Source of the DNA: Paraburkholderia flagellata
GTDB taxonomy: Bacteria > Pseudomonadota > Gammaproteobacteria > Burkholderiales > Burkholderiaceae
NCBI RefSeq assembly: GCF_021390645.1
Contig: NZ_JAJEJT010000003.1
Span: 310,001 to 374,000, forward strand
DNA: 64,000 bases
Direction: 5' to 3'
Below, piece by piece: positions 53,736 to 63,554 of the stretch; within the stretch, counting starts at the first letter, position 1, and each line of letters opens with the position of its first letter. The position numbers and the translations under genes are program-made. The notes beneath the pieces are model-generated. The model saw only the letters and a list, made by a program, of their open reading frames with translations, was not told the origin of the DNA and did no database searches.

Positions 53736-54181
53736 CGTAGTGTTTTCGCAGGTGTTCTGCAGGTTCTCCATTGGCGGAAACCCCTGATTCGGGGTTTTCC
53801 CTCGTGCTAAGCCGCACCCCCAAACCCGACACTTCTATTTGGGACCCACAATAAAAACATCGATAATTTATGTTATGTAAAATTATATCCAGGCATATCG
53901 ATAGCCCTCGTCAGCCAACTCCCTCCCAGTGCGCCGATCGCGCCCCTCAAACAACACCCCCAACCACGCTAAATCACCGGATTAAAAGGCATTTATCCGC
54001 CAATCCCTTTTTTCGCGCGCCGCACAACGCAGGCATAATTCCAAAGGAGCAGCGCGATTAAAAGGGTCGTTTTCGTATTCCTGAATATCTATGGACTACG
54101 CAAGGCGAGACGTTCTTGCGCCTCCGTTCCCTCAATAGATTATCTGGCGTCGCCATCGCGGCGCGAGGCAGGAATGGATTC
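53736..54181. other. AT-rich divergent intergenic region
   Basis: 446 bp between the secreted-protein and FtsH-like genes. The stretch 53845-53890 is almost entirely A/T (ATAAAAACATCGATAATTT and following), in sharp contrast to the window. It may hold both promoters; no single pair of boxes is certain. Confidence 0.5.
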
Positions 54182-56098
54182 ATGAAACCGGCAAGGAATT
54201 CGCGGTGGTCACGCTTTGGCCGATACGTCGCGCTGGGTGTTTGCGCGGCCGCAGTCGCGGCAACGGCTGGCTTCTTCTACTGGCGGCATGAAGCGAATCT
54301 TGCGCAGTCCCAGCCTGCGGCGCTTGGCGGCGTCGCCAGCGAAATGCGGCATGACGCGTCACCGTGGACGAAGCGCGAAAAAGATGCCTCGGAATTGCTG
54401 CGCGATATTCACGACCGCGATGTCGCCGCCATCGGTGTGAGCCGCGAAGCGATTCTTGTCTCAACGCTCAAAGGCGAAAAGTATTATGTGGCCGATCATA
54501 ACGGCGCGTTTTCGAACGCCCTGCTGCTTGGCGATCTGAAGCCGGGCGCCACGCCGCCCTGGCAACTCGTCTGGCTGCCGCACGCCGATGTGCGCGTCGG
54601 CGCCGCGCGCTGGACCGAAGCGTTCGACCGCCTGCGCGACGCGCTCAGTCTGCTGCTTCCCCTGCTGATGCTAGGCGGCCTGCTCTGGTTCATGCGCCGC
54701 GAAATGGGCGGCGGCGCGCAATTGCTCGGCGAGTCCCCCACGTTGCGCTTCGACGACGTGATTGGCGCGGGCGAGGCGAAAGCCGCGCTCGCCGACGTGC
54801 GCGCGTGGCTCACCGAGCCGGCGCAGTTCACGGGCATGGGCGTGCGCGCGCCGTGCGGCGTGCTGATGACGGGTGGCCCAGGCGTTGGCAAGACGCGCCT
54901 CGCGCAGGCGCTTGCAGGCGAATGCGGCGCGAATTTCATCGCCATCACAGGCAGCTATTTCAGCGCGAAGTATTACGGCGTTGGCATTCAGAAGGTCAAG
55001 CGCCTGTTCGAACTCGCGCGCAAGAACGCGCCCACAGTCATCTTCATCGACGAGGCGGACGGTCTCGGCAAGCGCACCGATACCGGCGGCGGCCCGGTCG
55101 AGGCGGAAAGCAACCGCATCATCAACCAGTTGCTCGCGGAGATGGATGGGTTCGAATCGAACGAAGGCGTGATCATCGTCGCCGCGACCAATCACCCGGA
55201 CAATCTCGACGAAGCCCTGCGCCGCCCCGGCCGTTTCGACCGCACGGTGCAGGTGCGTCTGCCCGACCTCGAGGATCGTGCCGAGATTCTGCGCTTCTAC
55301 GCCGCCAATCTGAAGTCGAAAGCCGACGACATCGATTTCAACCAGCTCGCGCGGCTGACCACGGGCCTTTCTCCGGCCACGCTCTCGATGATCGTGAATC
55401 AGGCGGGTCTCGTCGCGCGCAAGGCTGGTAAGCAGAAAGTCGCCGCCGTGGATTTTCTCGAGGCGATCAAGATTGCGCGCATTGGTGACGTCAACGGCGC
55501 CGAGCGCGCGCTTTCGGACGACGAGCGCACGCGCATCGCGATTCATGAAGCGGGACATGGACTCGTCGCCGCCCTCCTCGGCACTGGCGTGCTCGAAGAA
55601 GTGACGATTTTGCCGCGCGGCGGCGCGTTGGGCGTCGCGCTGATCACGAAAATGCAGGACAAGTATCTGTATCGCGAGACGGAAATGCGCAACGAAATCC
55701 AGGTGCTGCTGGGCGGTCGCAACGCGGAACTGCTCATGTTCAGCGAAGCATCGAGTGGCGCGGCGCAGGACCTGCAGGAGGCTTCGCGCATCAGCCTCGA
55801 CATGGTGTCGAAGCACGGCTTCAACGCGGATGGCAATCTGTTCAGCCTCGCGGCACTGCCGCAGCAGGTCGCAGGCTTGCAGTTGAAGACTGCGATCGAG
55901 CACGCAAACGGGCTGCTGCACGAACTCAACGACGCGTGCTTCGCGCTGCTGCGTGCGAACGAGCCGGTACTGCGCGCAATCGCCGATCAGTTGCTCGAGT
56001 CGGAGACGGTGCCCGGCGAGGCCGTCTATCGTCTGATTCGCGAGCATGCGGCGGCTGTGGCGAGCACACAGGCGGTGACCGAAGCGGCCACCGCTTGA
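54182..56098 (+). CDS. FtsH-like membrane AAA+ zinc protease, divergent paralogue
   Basis: 638 residues, ATG at 54182. Membrane helices at about 15-33 and 153-171 enclose a short periplasmic part, as in FtsH. Walker A GGPGVGKT at 231-238, Walker B VIFIDEADG near 286-293, second region of homology RRPGRFDRT with Arg348 and Arg351, zinc site HEAGH at 455-459 and third ligand Asp530 (SGAAQD). The pore loop is Tyr-Tyr-Gly (264-266) in place of the Phe-Val-Gly of housekeeping FtsH. It should be an active protease with altered substrate gripping. Confidence 0.92.
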   Translation: MKPARNSRWSRFGRYVALGVCAAAVAATAGFFYWRHEANLAQSQPAALGGVASEMRHDASPWTKREKDASELLRDIHDRDVAAIGVSREAILVSTLKGEKYYVADHNGAFSNALLLGDLKPGATPPWQLVWLPHADVRVGAARWTEAFDRLRDALSLLLPLLMLGGLLWFMRREMGGGAQLLGESPTLRFDDVIGAGEAKAALADVRAWLTEPAQFTGMGVRAPCGVLMTGGPGVGKTRLAQALAGECGANFIAITGSYFSAKYYGVGIQKVKRLFELARKNAPTVIFIDEADGLGKRTDTGGGPVEAESNRIINQLLAEMDGFESNEGVIIVAATNHPDNLDEALRRPGRFDRTVQVRLPDLEDRAEILRFYAANLKSKADDIDFNQLARLTTGLSPATLSMIVNQAGLVARKAGKQKVAAVDFLEAIKIARIGDVNGAERALSDDERTRIAIHEAGHGLVAALLGTGVLEEVTILPRGGALGVALITKMQDKYLYRETEMRNEIQVLLGGRNAELLMFSEASSGAAQDLQEASRISLDMVSKHGFNADGNLFSLAALPQQVAGLQLKTAIEHANGLLHELNDACFALLRANEPVLRAIADQLLESETVPGEAVYRLIREHAAAVASTQAVTEAATA

Positions 56099-56129
56099 GC
56101 AGCCGCTTCGCGCCCCGTCGTTCAGGTCC

Positions 56130-59100
56130 TCAGGCCCTTTCGAGAGCCGCCATCGCCCTCACGATTACCAGCAGCACGGAAAGACTCACGCCGGTGGAAG
56201 CACGCAGTTCCGTCAGCAACTGCCCATAGCGCTCTAGCGCTGCCTCGTGCTCTGCGCACCATGCGTCAACGAGCGTTTGTGGATCCGCGGAATCGGCGCC
56301 TTGCGCGAGCACGTTAGTGGTGAGTGCGCGCTTGAGATGCGCCACCTCGGCGAGCGCCGCCGCGCGCGCCATGGTGTCCCAATGCGTCGGCGTAGGCAAC
56401 GTCGCCGCACGCTCGCCAATCCAGCTGTAGTTGAGCCGCGTGCCCAAGGCAAAGTACGCCGCCGCAACGCGCTCGAGCGGCCGGTCGCACGCGGCGGCCA
56501 CATCGGCGATGTCTAGCAGTGCTACTGAAATATCTCCGCTCGCCACACGCAGTGCAAGCGCGTTTTCAACGCCGGCCGTCACGAGCTCACCCTGGCGTGC
56601 CGAGAGTGCTTCGAGATCCGCTTCGGGCAACAGCGTCGGCAATTGCGGCGCGAGTCGCTGCGCGGCGTCGCGGCAACGCGCCAGCAGCGTGCTCACGCCA
56701 TCGTTACTGACCGCGCCCGCCTGCAGATGCCGCAGGAACCATAGCGCCGCGCGTTCGAGCAGCCGCGCGATGGCGACGAACATGCGCGCCTGCACGTCGT
56801 CGGCCACGCGGTTGTCGAGCGCGTCGATGGCGCGCCAGATATCGTTGAGGCCGAATACGTCCTGTGCCATGACGCAGGCGCGCACAATTTCGCCGGGCTG
56901 CGCGTCGGTTTCCTCCATCAAACGGTGTACGAATTCGCAGCCCACCCGGTTCACCAGCGCGTTCGTCAGATGCGTCGCAAGAATTTCGCGCCGCAGCGGA
57001 TGCCGATGCATCGGTTCGCTAAAGCGCTGCTGCAACGGTTGCGGGAAGTAGTCGATCAGCAGGTCCGCAACGAGCGGGTCTTCCGGCACGGGCGAGTCGA
57101 GCAGCGCATCGTAGAGCCACATCTTGCTGTACGCGAGCAGCACGGCACGCTCCGGCGAGGTGAGCCCGAGTTTCGCGACCTGGCGTTCGGCGATTTCGTC
57201 GTCGGTCGGCAGGAATTCGATATGCCGGTTGAGGCGTCCTGCGCGTTCGAGCCAGCGCATCAGGCGCGATTCGGCATCGAGCAGTTCCACAGCGTAGCGG
57301 CCCGCGATCGAAAGCGCCTGCGTTTGGTAGTAGTTGTCGCTCAGCACCAGCAGGCCGACTTCGTTGGTCATCTCCGCGAGCAACGTGTTGCGCTGCTTCG
57401 TCGTCATCTCGCCGTCGGCCACCACGAGTCCGAGCAGGATCTTGATATTGACTTCGTGGTCCGAACAATCCACACCTGCTGAGTTATCGATCGCATCCGT
57501 GTTGATATGGCCGCCATGCTGGGCGAATTCGATACGGCCGAGTTGCGTGACACCGAGATTGCCGCCCTCGCCCACGACCTTGCAACGCAGCTCCGAGCCG
57601 TTCACGCGCACGGCGTCGTTGGCGCGGTCGCCGGCCTGCGCGTTGGTCTCGCGCGCGGATTTCACATAAGTGCCAATGCCGCCGTTATAAAGCAGATCGA
57701 CGTTCGCCAGCAGGATCGCGCGAATCAACTCGGTTGGCGAGAGCGCTGCCGCCTCGATGCCGAGCACCGTTCGCACCGCGGCCGAGAGTGGGATCGTCTT
57801 CATGGTGCGCGCGAACACGCCGCCGCCCGCCGAAATCGTGGCGGGATCGTAGTCGGCCCAGCTCGAGCGTTCGAGCGCGAAGAGCCGCGTTCGCTCGGCG
57901 AGGCTCACAGCCGGATCGGGGTTGGGGTCGAGGAAAATGTGCCGGTGGTCGAACGCCGCGACGAGTTTGATATGCGGCGAGAGCAGCATGCCGTTGCCGA
58001 ACACGTCGCCCGACATGTCGCCGATGCCGACCACGGTGAAATCGGTGGCTTGCGTATCCACGCCCATCTCGCGGAAATGCCGCTTGACCGACTCCCACGC
58101 GCCGCGCGCCGTGATCGCCATCTTCTTGTGGTCGTAGCCCACCGAGCCGCCCGACGCGAAAGCGTCGTCGAGCCAAAAGCCGTATTCAGCGGATATCGCG
58201 TTCGCGTAGTCGGAGAACGTAGCCGTGCCCTTGTCGGCGGCCACGACGAGGTACGGGTCGTCGGGGTCGTGACGTACGACATCGGGCGGTGGCACGATCG
58301 CGTTGTTCACGAGATTGTCGGTGAGATCGAGCAGGCCGCGCAGGAAGGTCTGATAGCACGCTATGCCTTCGCGCATCCACGCTTCGCGCTCGCTCGCCGG
58401 CGGCGGGTTCTTCACTACGAAGCCGCCCTTCGATCCCACGGGCACGATCACGACGTTCTTCACCATCTGAGCCTTCATGAGGCCGAGCACTTCAGTGCGG
58501 AAGTCCTCGCGGCGATCCGACCAGCGCAGGCCGCCACGCGCAACGCGTCCGCCGCGCAGATGCACGCCTTCCACGCGCGGCGAATAGACCCAAATCTCGA
58601 ACATCGGCTTGGGCTCGGGCAGGCCGGGCACTTTCGACGGATCGAATTTGAACGAGAGCGAGGGCCGCTCTGCACCATTGGCTTCGCGCCGGAAATAGTT
58701 CGTGCGCACTGTTGCGTTGATCACGCCGAGGAACTGGCGCAGGATACGGTCTTCGTCGAGATTGGGCACCTGGTCCAGCGCGCTTTCAATGGCCTTGAGC
58801 ATGAGCGCCGTGCGTTCTTCTCGCGCCTGTGAGTCGCGCGGATCGAACCGGAGTACGAACAATTCGACGAACTGCCTTGCGATCGCAGGGTTGCCGGTTA
58901 GCGCGCGCTCGATATAGGCGTCGCTGAAGGTTGAGCCCACCTGGCGCAGATATTTCGCATAGGCGCGCAGGATCGTGACTTCGCGCGCGCTCAGGTAAGC
59001 GCGCAGCACAAGGCGGTTGAAATCGTCGTTTTCGATGCGTGCGTTCCAGACGCTTTCGAACGCGTCTTCGAACAGGCTCTTCACGCGTTCGATATCGAAT

Positions 59101-60971
59101 TCGGCATCGTCCGCGAGTTCAAGACCGAAATCGTGGACCCATGCAGGCTCGCAGGACGGCGCCTCGATCACATAGGGGCGCTCTTCATCCACGCGCACGC
59201 CGAGATGTTCGAGCATCGGCAGGCTGCGCGAGAGCGCAATGGCCTCGCCCGCACAATAAACCTTGAAGCGGAACGTACGCGGCCCCGCCTCGATGGGGCG
59301 ATACAGATTCATGGCGATGCGCGGCGTTCCCTGCACGCGCTCGATCAGTTCGATGTCGCGTACCGCCGTGCGCGCGGGGTAGTCGTCGCGATAGCCGGGC
59401 GGAAACGAATCGGCGTACCGGTGCAACAGACGTGTGCCCTGCTCTTCCCCGAATGCGTCGAGCAGCGCATCAGCCAGATCGTCCTGCCAGCGGCGCGTGA
59501 CCTGCACGAGCCGCTCTTCCAGTTCGCGCGTGTCGACTTCGGGCATCGTGCCGGGCTCGGCGTGCACGACGAAATGAATCCGCGCAATGGCCGACTCCGA
59601 AAGCAGTGGCGTGAACTCCACGGAAACGCCGTTGAAAGCCTCTACGAGCAGGCTTGCGATGCGCCGCCGCAGATCGGTGTTGTACTTGTCGCGCGAGACA
59701 TATACGAGGCACGAAACGAAGCGATTGAAGCGGTCACGCCGCACGAATAGCCGCGTGCGCTGGTGTTCCTGCAAGCGCAGCACGCCGAGCGCGATGTCGA
59801 AAAGTTCGTCTTCGCTCGCCTGCAACAGCTCGTCGCGCGGATAGGTTTCGAGCACCGTCACCAGCGATTTGCCGAGGTGGCCTTTGGGCAGAAAACCTGC
59901 GCGTCGCACGATATTCGCGCATTTGCGCCGCACGATCGGGATTTCGGCGGTGGACACCATATAGGCGGTCGAGGTGTAGAGGCCCACGAAGCGGCGCTCG
60001 CCGCACACCTTGCCATCCGCGCCGACGAGCTTCACGCCCACATAGTCGAGATAGCCGGGCCGGTGCACGGTGGCGCGCGAGTTCGCTTTCGTCAGGAAAA
60101 TGGGCCACGCGCCGCTGATGATCTCCTGGGCCGCGGGCGGCAACGGCGTGATGTCGGGCGCGCCCGGAGCACGCAGCGATTCGCGCAGAATGCCGAGGCC
60201 CGAGCCTTCCACGCCGCGCAGTGCGTAGCCGCCGTCGTGCGAAACCAGCGCGTAATCGCGCTGGCCGAGGAACGTGAAATGGTCGGCCACCATCCATTCG
60301 AGAAATGCGCGCCCTTCGATGTCCTCTGCGCTCGTTTCGCGCGCTTTCATCGTCTTGATCGTGGTGCGCGCGGCTTCGAGGAGGTTCGGCCAGTCTTCTA
60401 CGGACGCCCGCACATCCCCAAGCACCTTGGTAATGTCGCTGCGCAATTCGTCAAGCTTTGCTGCGTCGCCGCAGCGGTCCACTTCGAAATGGATGAACGA
60501 GGCGAGTTGCGATTGCCCGTCGCCGGCGCTGGCGCCGCCCTCGTCGATGCGCTCGATCGCGCCATCCTTGCCGCGCCAGATCCGGAATACCGGGTGCAGC
60601 GCGGAATGCAGCGCGAGCCCCAGGCGGTTGACGGCCATGGAAACCGAATCGACGAGAAACGGCATGTCGTCGTTCACGATTTCAATGACCGTGTGGTCCG
60701 AATGCCAACCGTGCTGTTCGAGGATCGGGTTGTAGACCTGCACACGCTCACTGCCCGGCACGAAGCGCTGCGCGGTTCGCCAGTGCGCCATCGCGGCGCC
60801 GTAGAGGTCGGCGATGCTGCGGCTGCGCAGATCTTCGGCGTCGGCGAAATCGTAGTAGTGCCGCAGGAGAGGCTCGACAATCTGGAATGTAGGCTCGGGC
60901 AAGCGCGCCCGCGCAAATTCCACGACGTCGGAGAGCAGATGGGCGACGAATTCTTCGTTCCTCGCTAGCAT
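56130..60971 (-). CDS. gdhB: NAD-specific glutamate dehydrogenase, large (about 180 kDa) type
   Basis: 1613 residues, AAGGAG six bases before the ATG. This is the L-GDH180 class: a long N-terminal regulatory region with ACT-like segments (residues 1-700), the catalytic part with GSKGGFVVKN near residue 845 (substrate Lys), GGSVGYDHKKMAITARGAW and the NAD-binding GIGDMSGDVFGNGML, then a long C-terminal helical region. It converts glutamate to 2-oxoglutarate and ammonia, which supports growth on amino acids or amines imported by systems in this window and supplies 2-oxoglutarate. Symbol used by analogy. Convergent with the FtsH-like gene, only 31 bp apart. Confidence 0.95.
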   Translation of the reverse strand: MLARNEEFVAHLLSDVVEFARARLPEPTFQIVEPLLRHYYDFADAEDLRSRSIADLYGAAMAHWRTAQRFVPGSERVQVYNPILEQHGWHSDHTVIEIVNDDMPFLVDSVSMAVNRLGLALHSALHPVFRIWRGKDGAIERIDEGGASAGDGQSQLASFIHFEVDRCGDAAKLDELRSDITKVLGDVRASVEDWPNLLEAARTTIKTMKARETSAEDIEGRAFLEWMVADHFTFLGQRDYALVSHDGGYALRGVEGSGLGILRESLRAPGAPDITPLPPAAQEIISGAWPIFLTKANSRATVHRPGYLDYVGVKLVGADGKVCGERRFVGLYTSTAYMVSTAEIPIVRRKCANIVRRAGFLPKGHLGKSLVTVLETYPRDELLQASEDELFDIALGVLRLQEHQRTRLFVRRDRFNRFVSCLVYVSRDKYNTDLRRRIASLLVEAFNGVSVEFTPLLSESAIARIHFVVHAEPGTMPEVDTRELEERLVQVTRRWQDDLADALLDAFGEEQGTRLLHRYADSFPPGYRDDYPARTAVRDIELIERVQGTPRIAMNLYRPIEAGPRTFRFKVYCAGEAIALSRSLPMLEHLGVRVDEERPYVIEAPSCEPAWVHDFGLELADDAEFDIERVKSLFEDAFESVWNARIENDDFNRLVLRAYLSAREVTILRAYAKYLRQVGSTFSDAYIERALTGNPAIARQFVELFVLRFDPRDSQAREERTALMLKAIESALDQVPNLDEDRILRQFLGVINATVRTNYFRREANGAERPSLSFKFDPSKVPGLPEPKPMFEIWVYSPRVEGVHLRGGRVARGGLRWSDRREDFRTEVLGLMKAQMVKNVVIVPVGSKGGFVVKNPPPASEREAWMREGIACYQTFLRGLLDLTDNLVNNAIVPPPDVVRHDPDDPYLVVAADKGTATFSDYANAISAEYGFWLDDAFASGGSVGYDHKKMAITARGAWESVKRHFREMGVDTQATDFTVVGIGDMSGDVFGNGMLLSPHIKLVAAFDHRHIFLDPNPDPAVSLAERTRLFALERSSWADYDPATISAGGGVFARTMKTIPLSAAVRTVLGIEAAALSPTELIRAILLANVDLLYNGGIGTYVKSARETNAQAGDRANDAVRVNGSELRCKVVGEGGNLGVTQLGRIEFAQHGGHINTDAIDNSAGVDCSDHEVNIKILLGLVVADGEMTTKQRNTLLAEMTNEVGLLVLSDNYYQTQALSIAGRYAVELLDAESRLMRWLERAGRLNRHIEFLPTDDEIAERQVAKLGLTSPERAVLLAYSKMWLYDALLDSPVPEDPLVADLLIDYFPQPLQQRFSEPMHRHPLRREILATHLTNALVNRVGCEFVHRLMEETDAQPGEIVRACVMAQDVFGLNDIWRAIDALDNRVADDVQARMFVAIARLLERAALWFLRHLQAGAVSNDGVSTLLARCRDAAQRLAPQLPTLLPEADLEALSARQGELVTAGVENALALRVASGDISVALLDIADVAAACDRPLERVAAAYFALGTRLNYSWIGERAATLPTPTHWDTMARAAALAEVAHLKRALTTNVLAQGADSADPQTLVDAWCAEHEAALERYGQLLTELRASTGVSLSVLLVIVRAMAALERA

Positions 60972-61158
60972 GACGAACTCCTTGTCGGATAGTCATCGAC
61001 TGCATCGGCGGTTCAGTCATTATGCACCGGCAAGGTGATCGAACGATGAATGCGTGCGCACGAGCGGCCTCACGGCAACGCGTTGCCCGCTCACGCGCTG
61101 CGTCGCAATACAGATGTTGGCGCAGACCTGCCGCCTGCGAACGGCCGCTTCAACGCGC

Positions 61159-62118
61159 TTATGGCTCTGCTTTCGAAGGAGAATTGAATTGGGCAAGCAG
61201 CCAGGTGCGAAGCTTCTGGCTCGTCTCCCATCGGACGCTGGCCTGCGGGAGGACAACGTAATAACCCAGCGACAATGGCAACGAAAAGTCGAACAGGCGT
61301 CGCAGCCTTCCGGCCGCGATATCGCGCTCGACGAGATGTTCGCTCGTGAGCGCAATGCCCTGCCCCGCAATGGCCGCATCGATGGCGAGCGACGACTGAC
61401 TGAAGCGCGGCCCTTTCAGCGTGCCGAGTTCGTTTGCGCAACCCAAGGCGTTGAAAAACTCCGGCCACAGATCATGAGAATCGTGGAGCAGCACATAATT
61501 CTCCAGGTCCGCGATCGTGCGCATTGGGTAATCGGGCTTGATCAGTTGCGGGCTGGCTACGGCGAATACCTGCAGCGGGAATAACAGGTCGCTGACGAGG
61601 CCTTTCGCGAACGGTGGCTTGCCAAGCCGAACCGCGATATCCACGCCATCTGACCTGAAGTTGCACAGCGCCGCATCGGCAATGATCCGGACGTCGATTT
61701 CCGGGTGCTGCTCGCTAAACTCTGCTAGCCTGGGTATCAGCCATTTCGAAGCGAACGACGGCGTTGTGCTGATCGTGAGGGACGTCGAACGCCGGTTCAG
61801 CGCCTCGGTCGCGTCTGCAACGATCGTGAGCGCCCGTTGAACGGCAGCGAAGTACGTGTGCCCCTCGGTCGTGAGAGCGAGACCTCGCGGCCCCCTTGCG
61901 AAAAGGGCCAAATTCAGGGCCTCCTCCAGCACCCGCACCTGTTGTGCAACCGCGCCTTGCGTCACGCCGAGTTCCTCGGACGCGAGGCGGAAATTGAGGT
62001 GGCGGGCGGATGCGTCGAACGCGCGGAGCGCATTGAGCGGCGGCAAATGGCGTGGTTTCAATGAGTGCTTCAACGGATATATTGCCTGTTGGCAGGCCGG
62101 CAATTTGCCAGCAGTCAT
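61159..62118 (-). CDS. LysR-family transcriptional regulator, GcvA-like
   Basis: 319 residues from the ATG at 62118; a TTG at 62070 is an alternative that would remove 16 atypical residues. HTH: LPPLNALRAFDASARHLNFR, LASEELGVTQGAVAQQVRVLE. The effector domain starts near residue 110 (LTISTTPSFASKWLIPRL). Divergent from the SDR-PNPOx pair, with a palindromic site in between; it most likely controls them and itself. Confidence 0.92.
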   Translation of the reverse strand: MTAGKLPACQQAIYPLKHSLKPRHLPPLNALRAFDASARHLNFRLASEELGVTQGAVAQQVRVLEEALNLALFARGPRGLALTTEGHTYFAAVQRALTIVADATEALNRRSTSLTISTTPSFASKWLIPRLAEFSEQHPEIDVRIIADAALCNFRSDGVDIAVRLGKPPFAKGLVSDLLFPLQVFAVASPQLIKPDYPMRTIADLENYVLLHDSHDLWPEFFNALGCANELGTLKGPRFSQSSLAIDAAIAGQGIALTSEHLVERDIAAGRLRRLFDFSLPLSLGYYVVLPQASVRWETSQKLRTWLLAQFNSPSKAEP

Positions 62119-62139
62119 TCAACAGCTAGCCAGCAGTAA

Positions 62140-62160
62140 TTTTATTGTCAGACAATAAAA
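62140..62160. promoter_or_regulatory. Perfect 21-bp interrupted palindrome, LysR site
   Basis: Arms TTTTATTGTC (62140-62149) and GACAATAAAA (62151-62160) around a single base. A further half-site GACAAT lies at 62170-62175. It includes the T-N11-A pattern expected of LysR sites and stands 22 bp upstream of the LysR ATG and 100 bp before the SDR ATG. Confidence 0.75.
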
Positions 62161-62260
62161 AACATCATTCGACAATCGAATCATAACGCCATACAGTTTC
62201 TACACGAAATCCCATGCAGCGCAGCCCTGCCGCGCTGAATCCATTCAAGGAGAGAGCAAC

Positions 62261-62965
62261 ATGGCAGTAGAAAAAGTAGCACTCGTCACGGCGGCCGGCA
62301 AGGGCATGGGCGCGGCGATCGCGCGCGAACTGGCAGCCAGCGGCTACCGCCTGGCCTTGATGTCGCCCTCCGGCAGCGCGGCCGAACTGGCGAAAGAACT
62401 GGGTGGATTCGGCTTTACGGGCTCGGTAACCGAGCCCGACTGTATCGACCGATTCGTTCGCGAAACGCTTGAAAAGTACGGCCGCATCGACGCCGTGGTG
62501 AACAACACGGGGCACCCGCCGAAGGGCGATTTGCTTTCCATCGCCGACGAACAGTGGCACCTCGGGCTCGATCTCATCTTGCTCAACGTCGCTCGCGTGC
62601 TGCGCCGCGTGACGCCGGCGTTTCTCGAACAAGGCGGCGGCGCGGTGGTGAATATCTCGAGTTTTGCCGCCGATGCGCCGGAGCAGGCCATGCCCGTTTC
62701 TTCCGCACTGCGCGCCGCGTTGAGTTCGTTCACACGTCTCTATGCCGATCGCTACGCCAAGGACAATATTCGAATCAATTCCGTGCTGCCGGGATTTATC
62801 GACAGCTGGCCCGAAACTCCCGAGATCGTTGCCCGCATTCCGGTTGGCCGCTTCGGCAAGACACAGGAGATCGCGCAAACGGTCGCATTCCTCTTGTCGG
62901 ATGCCGCGGGGTACATCACGGGGCAAAACATCCGTGTCGATGGCGGCATCGTGCGTGCCCTGTAA
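62261..62965 (+). CDS. SDR-family protein lacking the catalytic Tyr and Lys
   Basis: 234 residues; GGAGAG before the ATG. Rossmann fold TAAGKGMGAAIA (a variant of TGxxxGxG), VVNNTG and NISSFAA with the catalytic Ser (133/134) are present and the C-terminus is the usual AGYITGQNIRVDGG. At the Tyr-x3-Lys site the sequence is Ser147-x3-Arg151 (VSSALRAAL). Normal SDR catalysis is therefore unlikely. It resembles SDR-like subgroups noted for an imperfect tetrad. First gene of a pair under the LysR palindrome. Confidence 0.9.
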   Translation: MAVEKVALVTAAGKGMGAAIARELAASGYRLALMSPSGSAAELAKELGGFGFTGSVTEPDCIDRFVRETLEKYGRIDAVVNNTGHPPKGDLLSIADEQWHLGLDLILLNVARVLRRVTPAFLEQGGGAVVNISSFAADAPEQAMPVSSALRAALSSFTRLYADRYAKDNIRINSVLPGFIDSWPETPEIVARIPVGRFGKTQEIAQTVAFLLSDAAGYITGQNIRVDGGIVRAL

Positions 62966-62975
62966 CTCGGTGAAT

Positions 62976-63554
62976 ATGGATCAAATCGTCGACACGGTGT
63001 GGGCGCGCCTGCACGCTGGCGCAAACGCCGGCAAGGAGCGCTCGCCCTTCACGATGCTGCAGGCCGCGACGATTGCGCTAGACGGTGCACCCACCGTGCG
63101 GACGGTCGTGCTGCGACACGCCTCTCGCGAGCAACGTTCAGTCATGTTTCATACCGACGTGCGGTCTACGAAGGTGACCGAATTGAGGCGCGACCCGCGC
63201 ATATCGCTCGTCGGCTGCGATCTCGACGGTGGCATTCAAATACGGCTGCATGGCGTTGCGAGAATCGTCGATGCGCCGGCGGAAACGAGAGAGGTCTGGA
63301 ACGCGAGCAGACCTCGAACGTTGATCGTCTATCGCACGCCGGTTGCGCCCGCGACGCCGCTCGCGTCTCCCGCTGAAGCGCATGCAACGACGCAGGCCGA
63401 AGATCTCGACTCAGCGGCCGGATTCGACAACTTCTGCCTGATTGAAGTGACCGTAGCGAGAATCGACTACCTCGATCTGAATCCCGCTGGGCATATGCGG
63501 GCCAGTCTCGTGTTTGAAGAAGGGAAATGGCGCGGGACCTGGATCGCGCCTTGA
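62976..63554 (+). CDS. Pyridoxamine 5'-phosphate oxidase-family (FMN-binding split-barrel) protein
   Basis: 192 residues, 10 bp after the SDR stop. FTMLQAATIALDGAPTVRTVVLR and VMFHTDVRSTKVTELRRDPRISLV are split-barrel PNPOx features; the C-terminal CLIEVTVARIDYLDLNP and HMRA segment is also typical of the HugZ/alr4036-like group. Probably an FMN enzyme; whether it makes pyridoxal phosphate cannot be said. Confidence 0.85.
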   Translation: MDQIVDTVWARLHAGANAGKERSPFTMLQAATIALDGAPTVRTVVLRHASREQRSVMFHTDVRSTKVTELRRDPRISLVGCDLDGGIQIRLHGVARIVDAPAETREVWNASRPRTLIVYRTPVAPATPLASPAEAHATTQAEDLDSAAGFDNFCLIEVTVARIDYLDLNPAGHMRASLVFEEGKWRGTWIAP

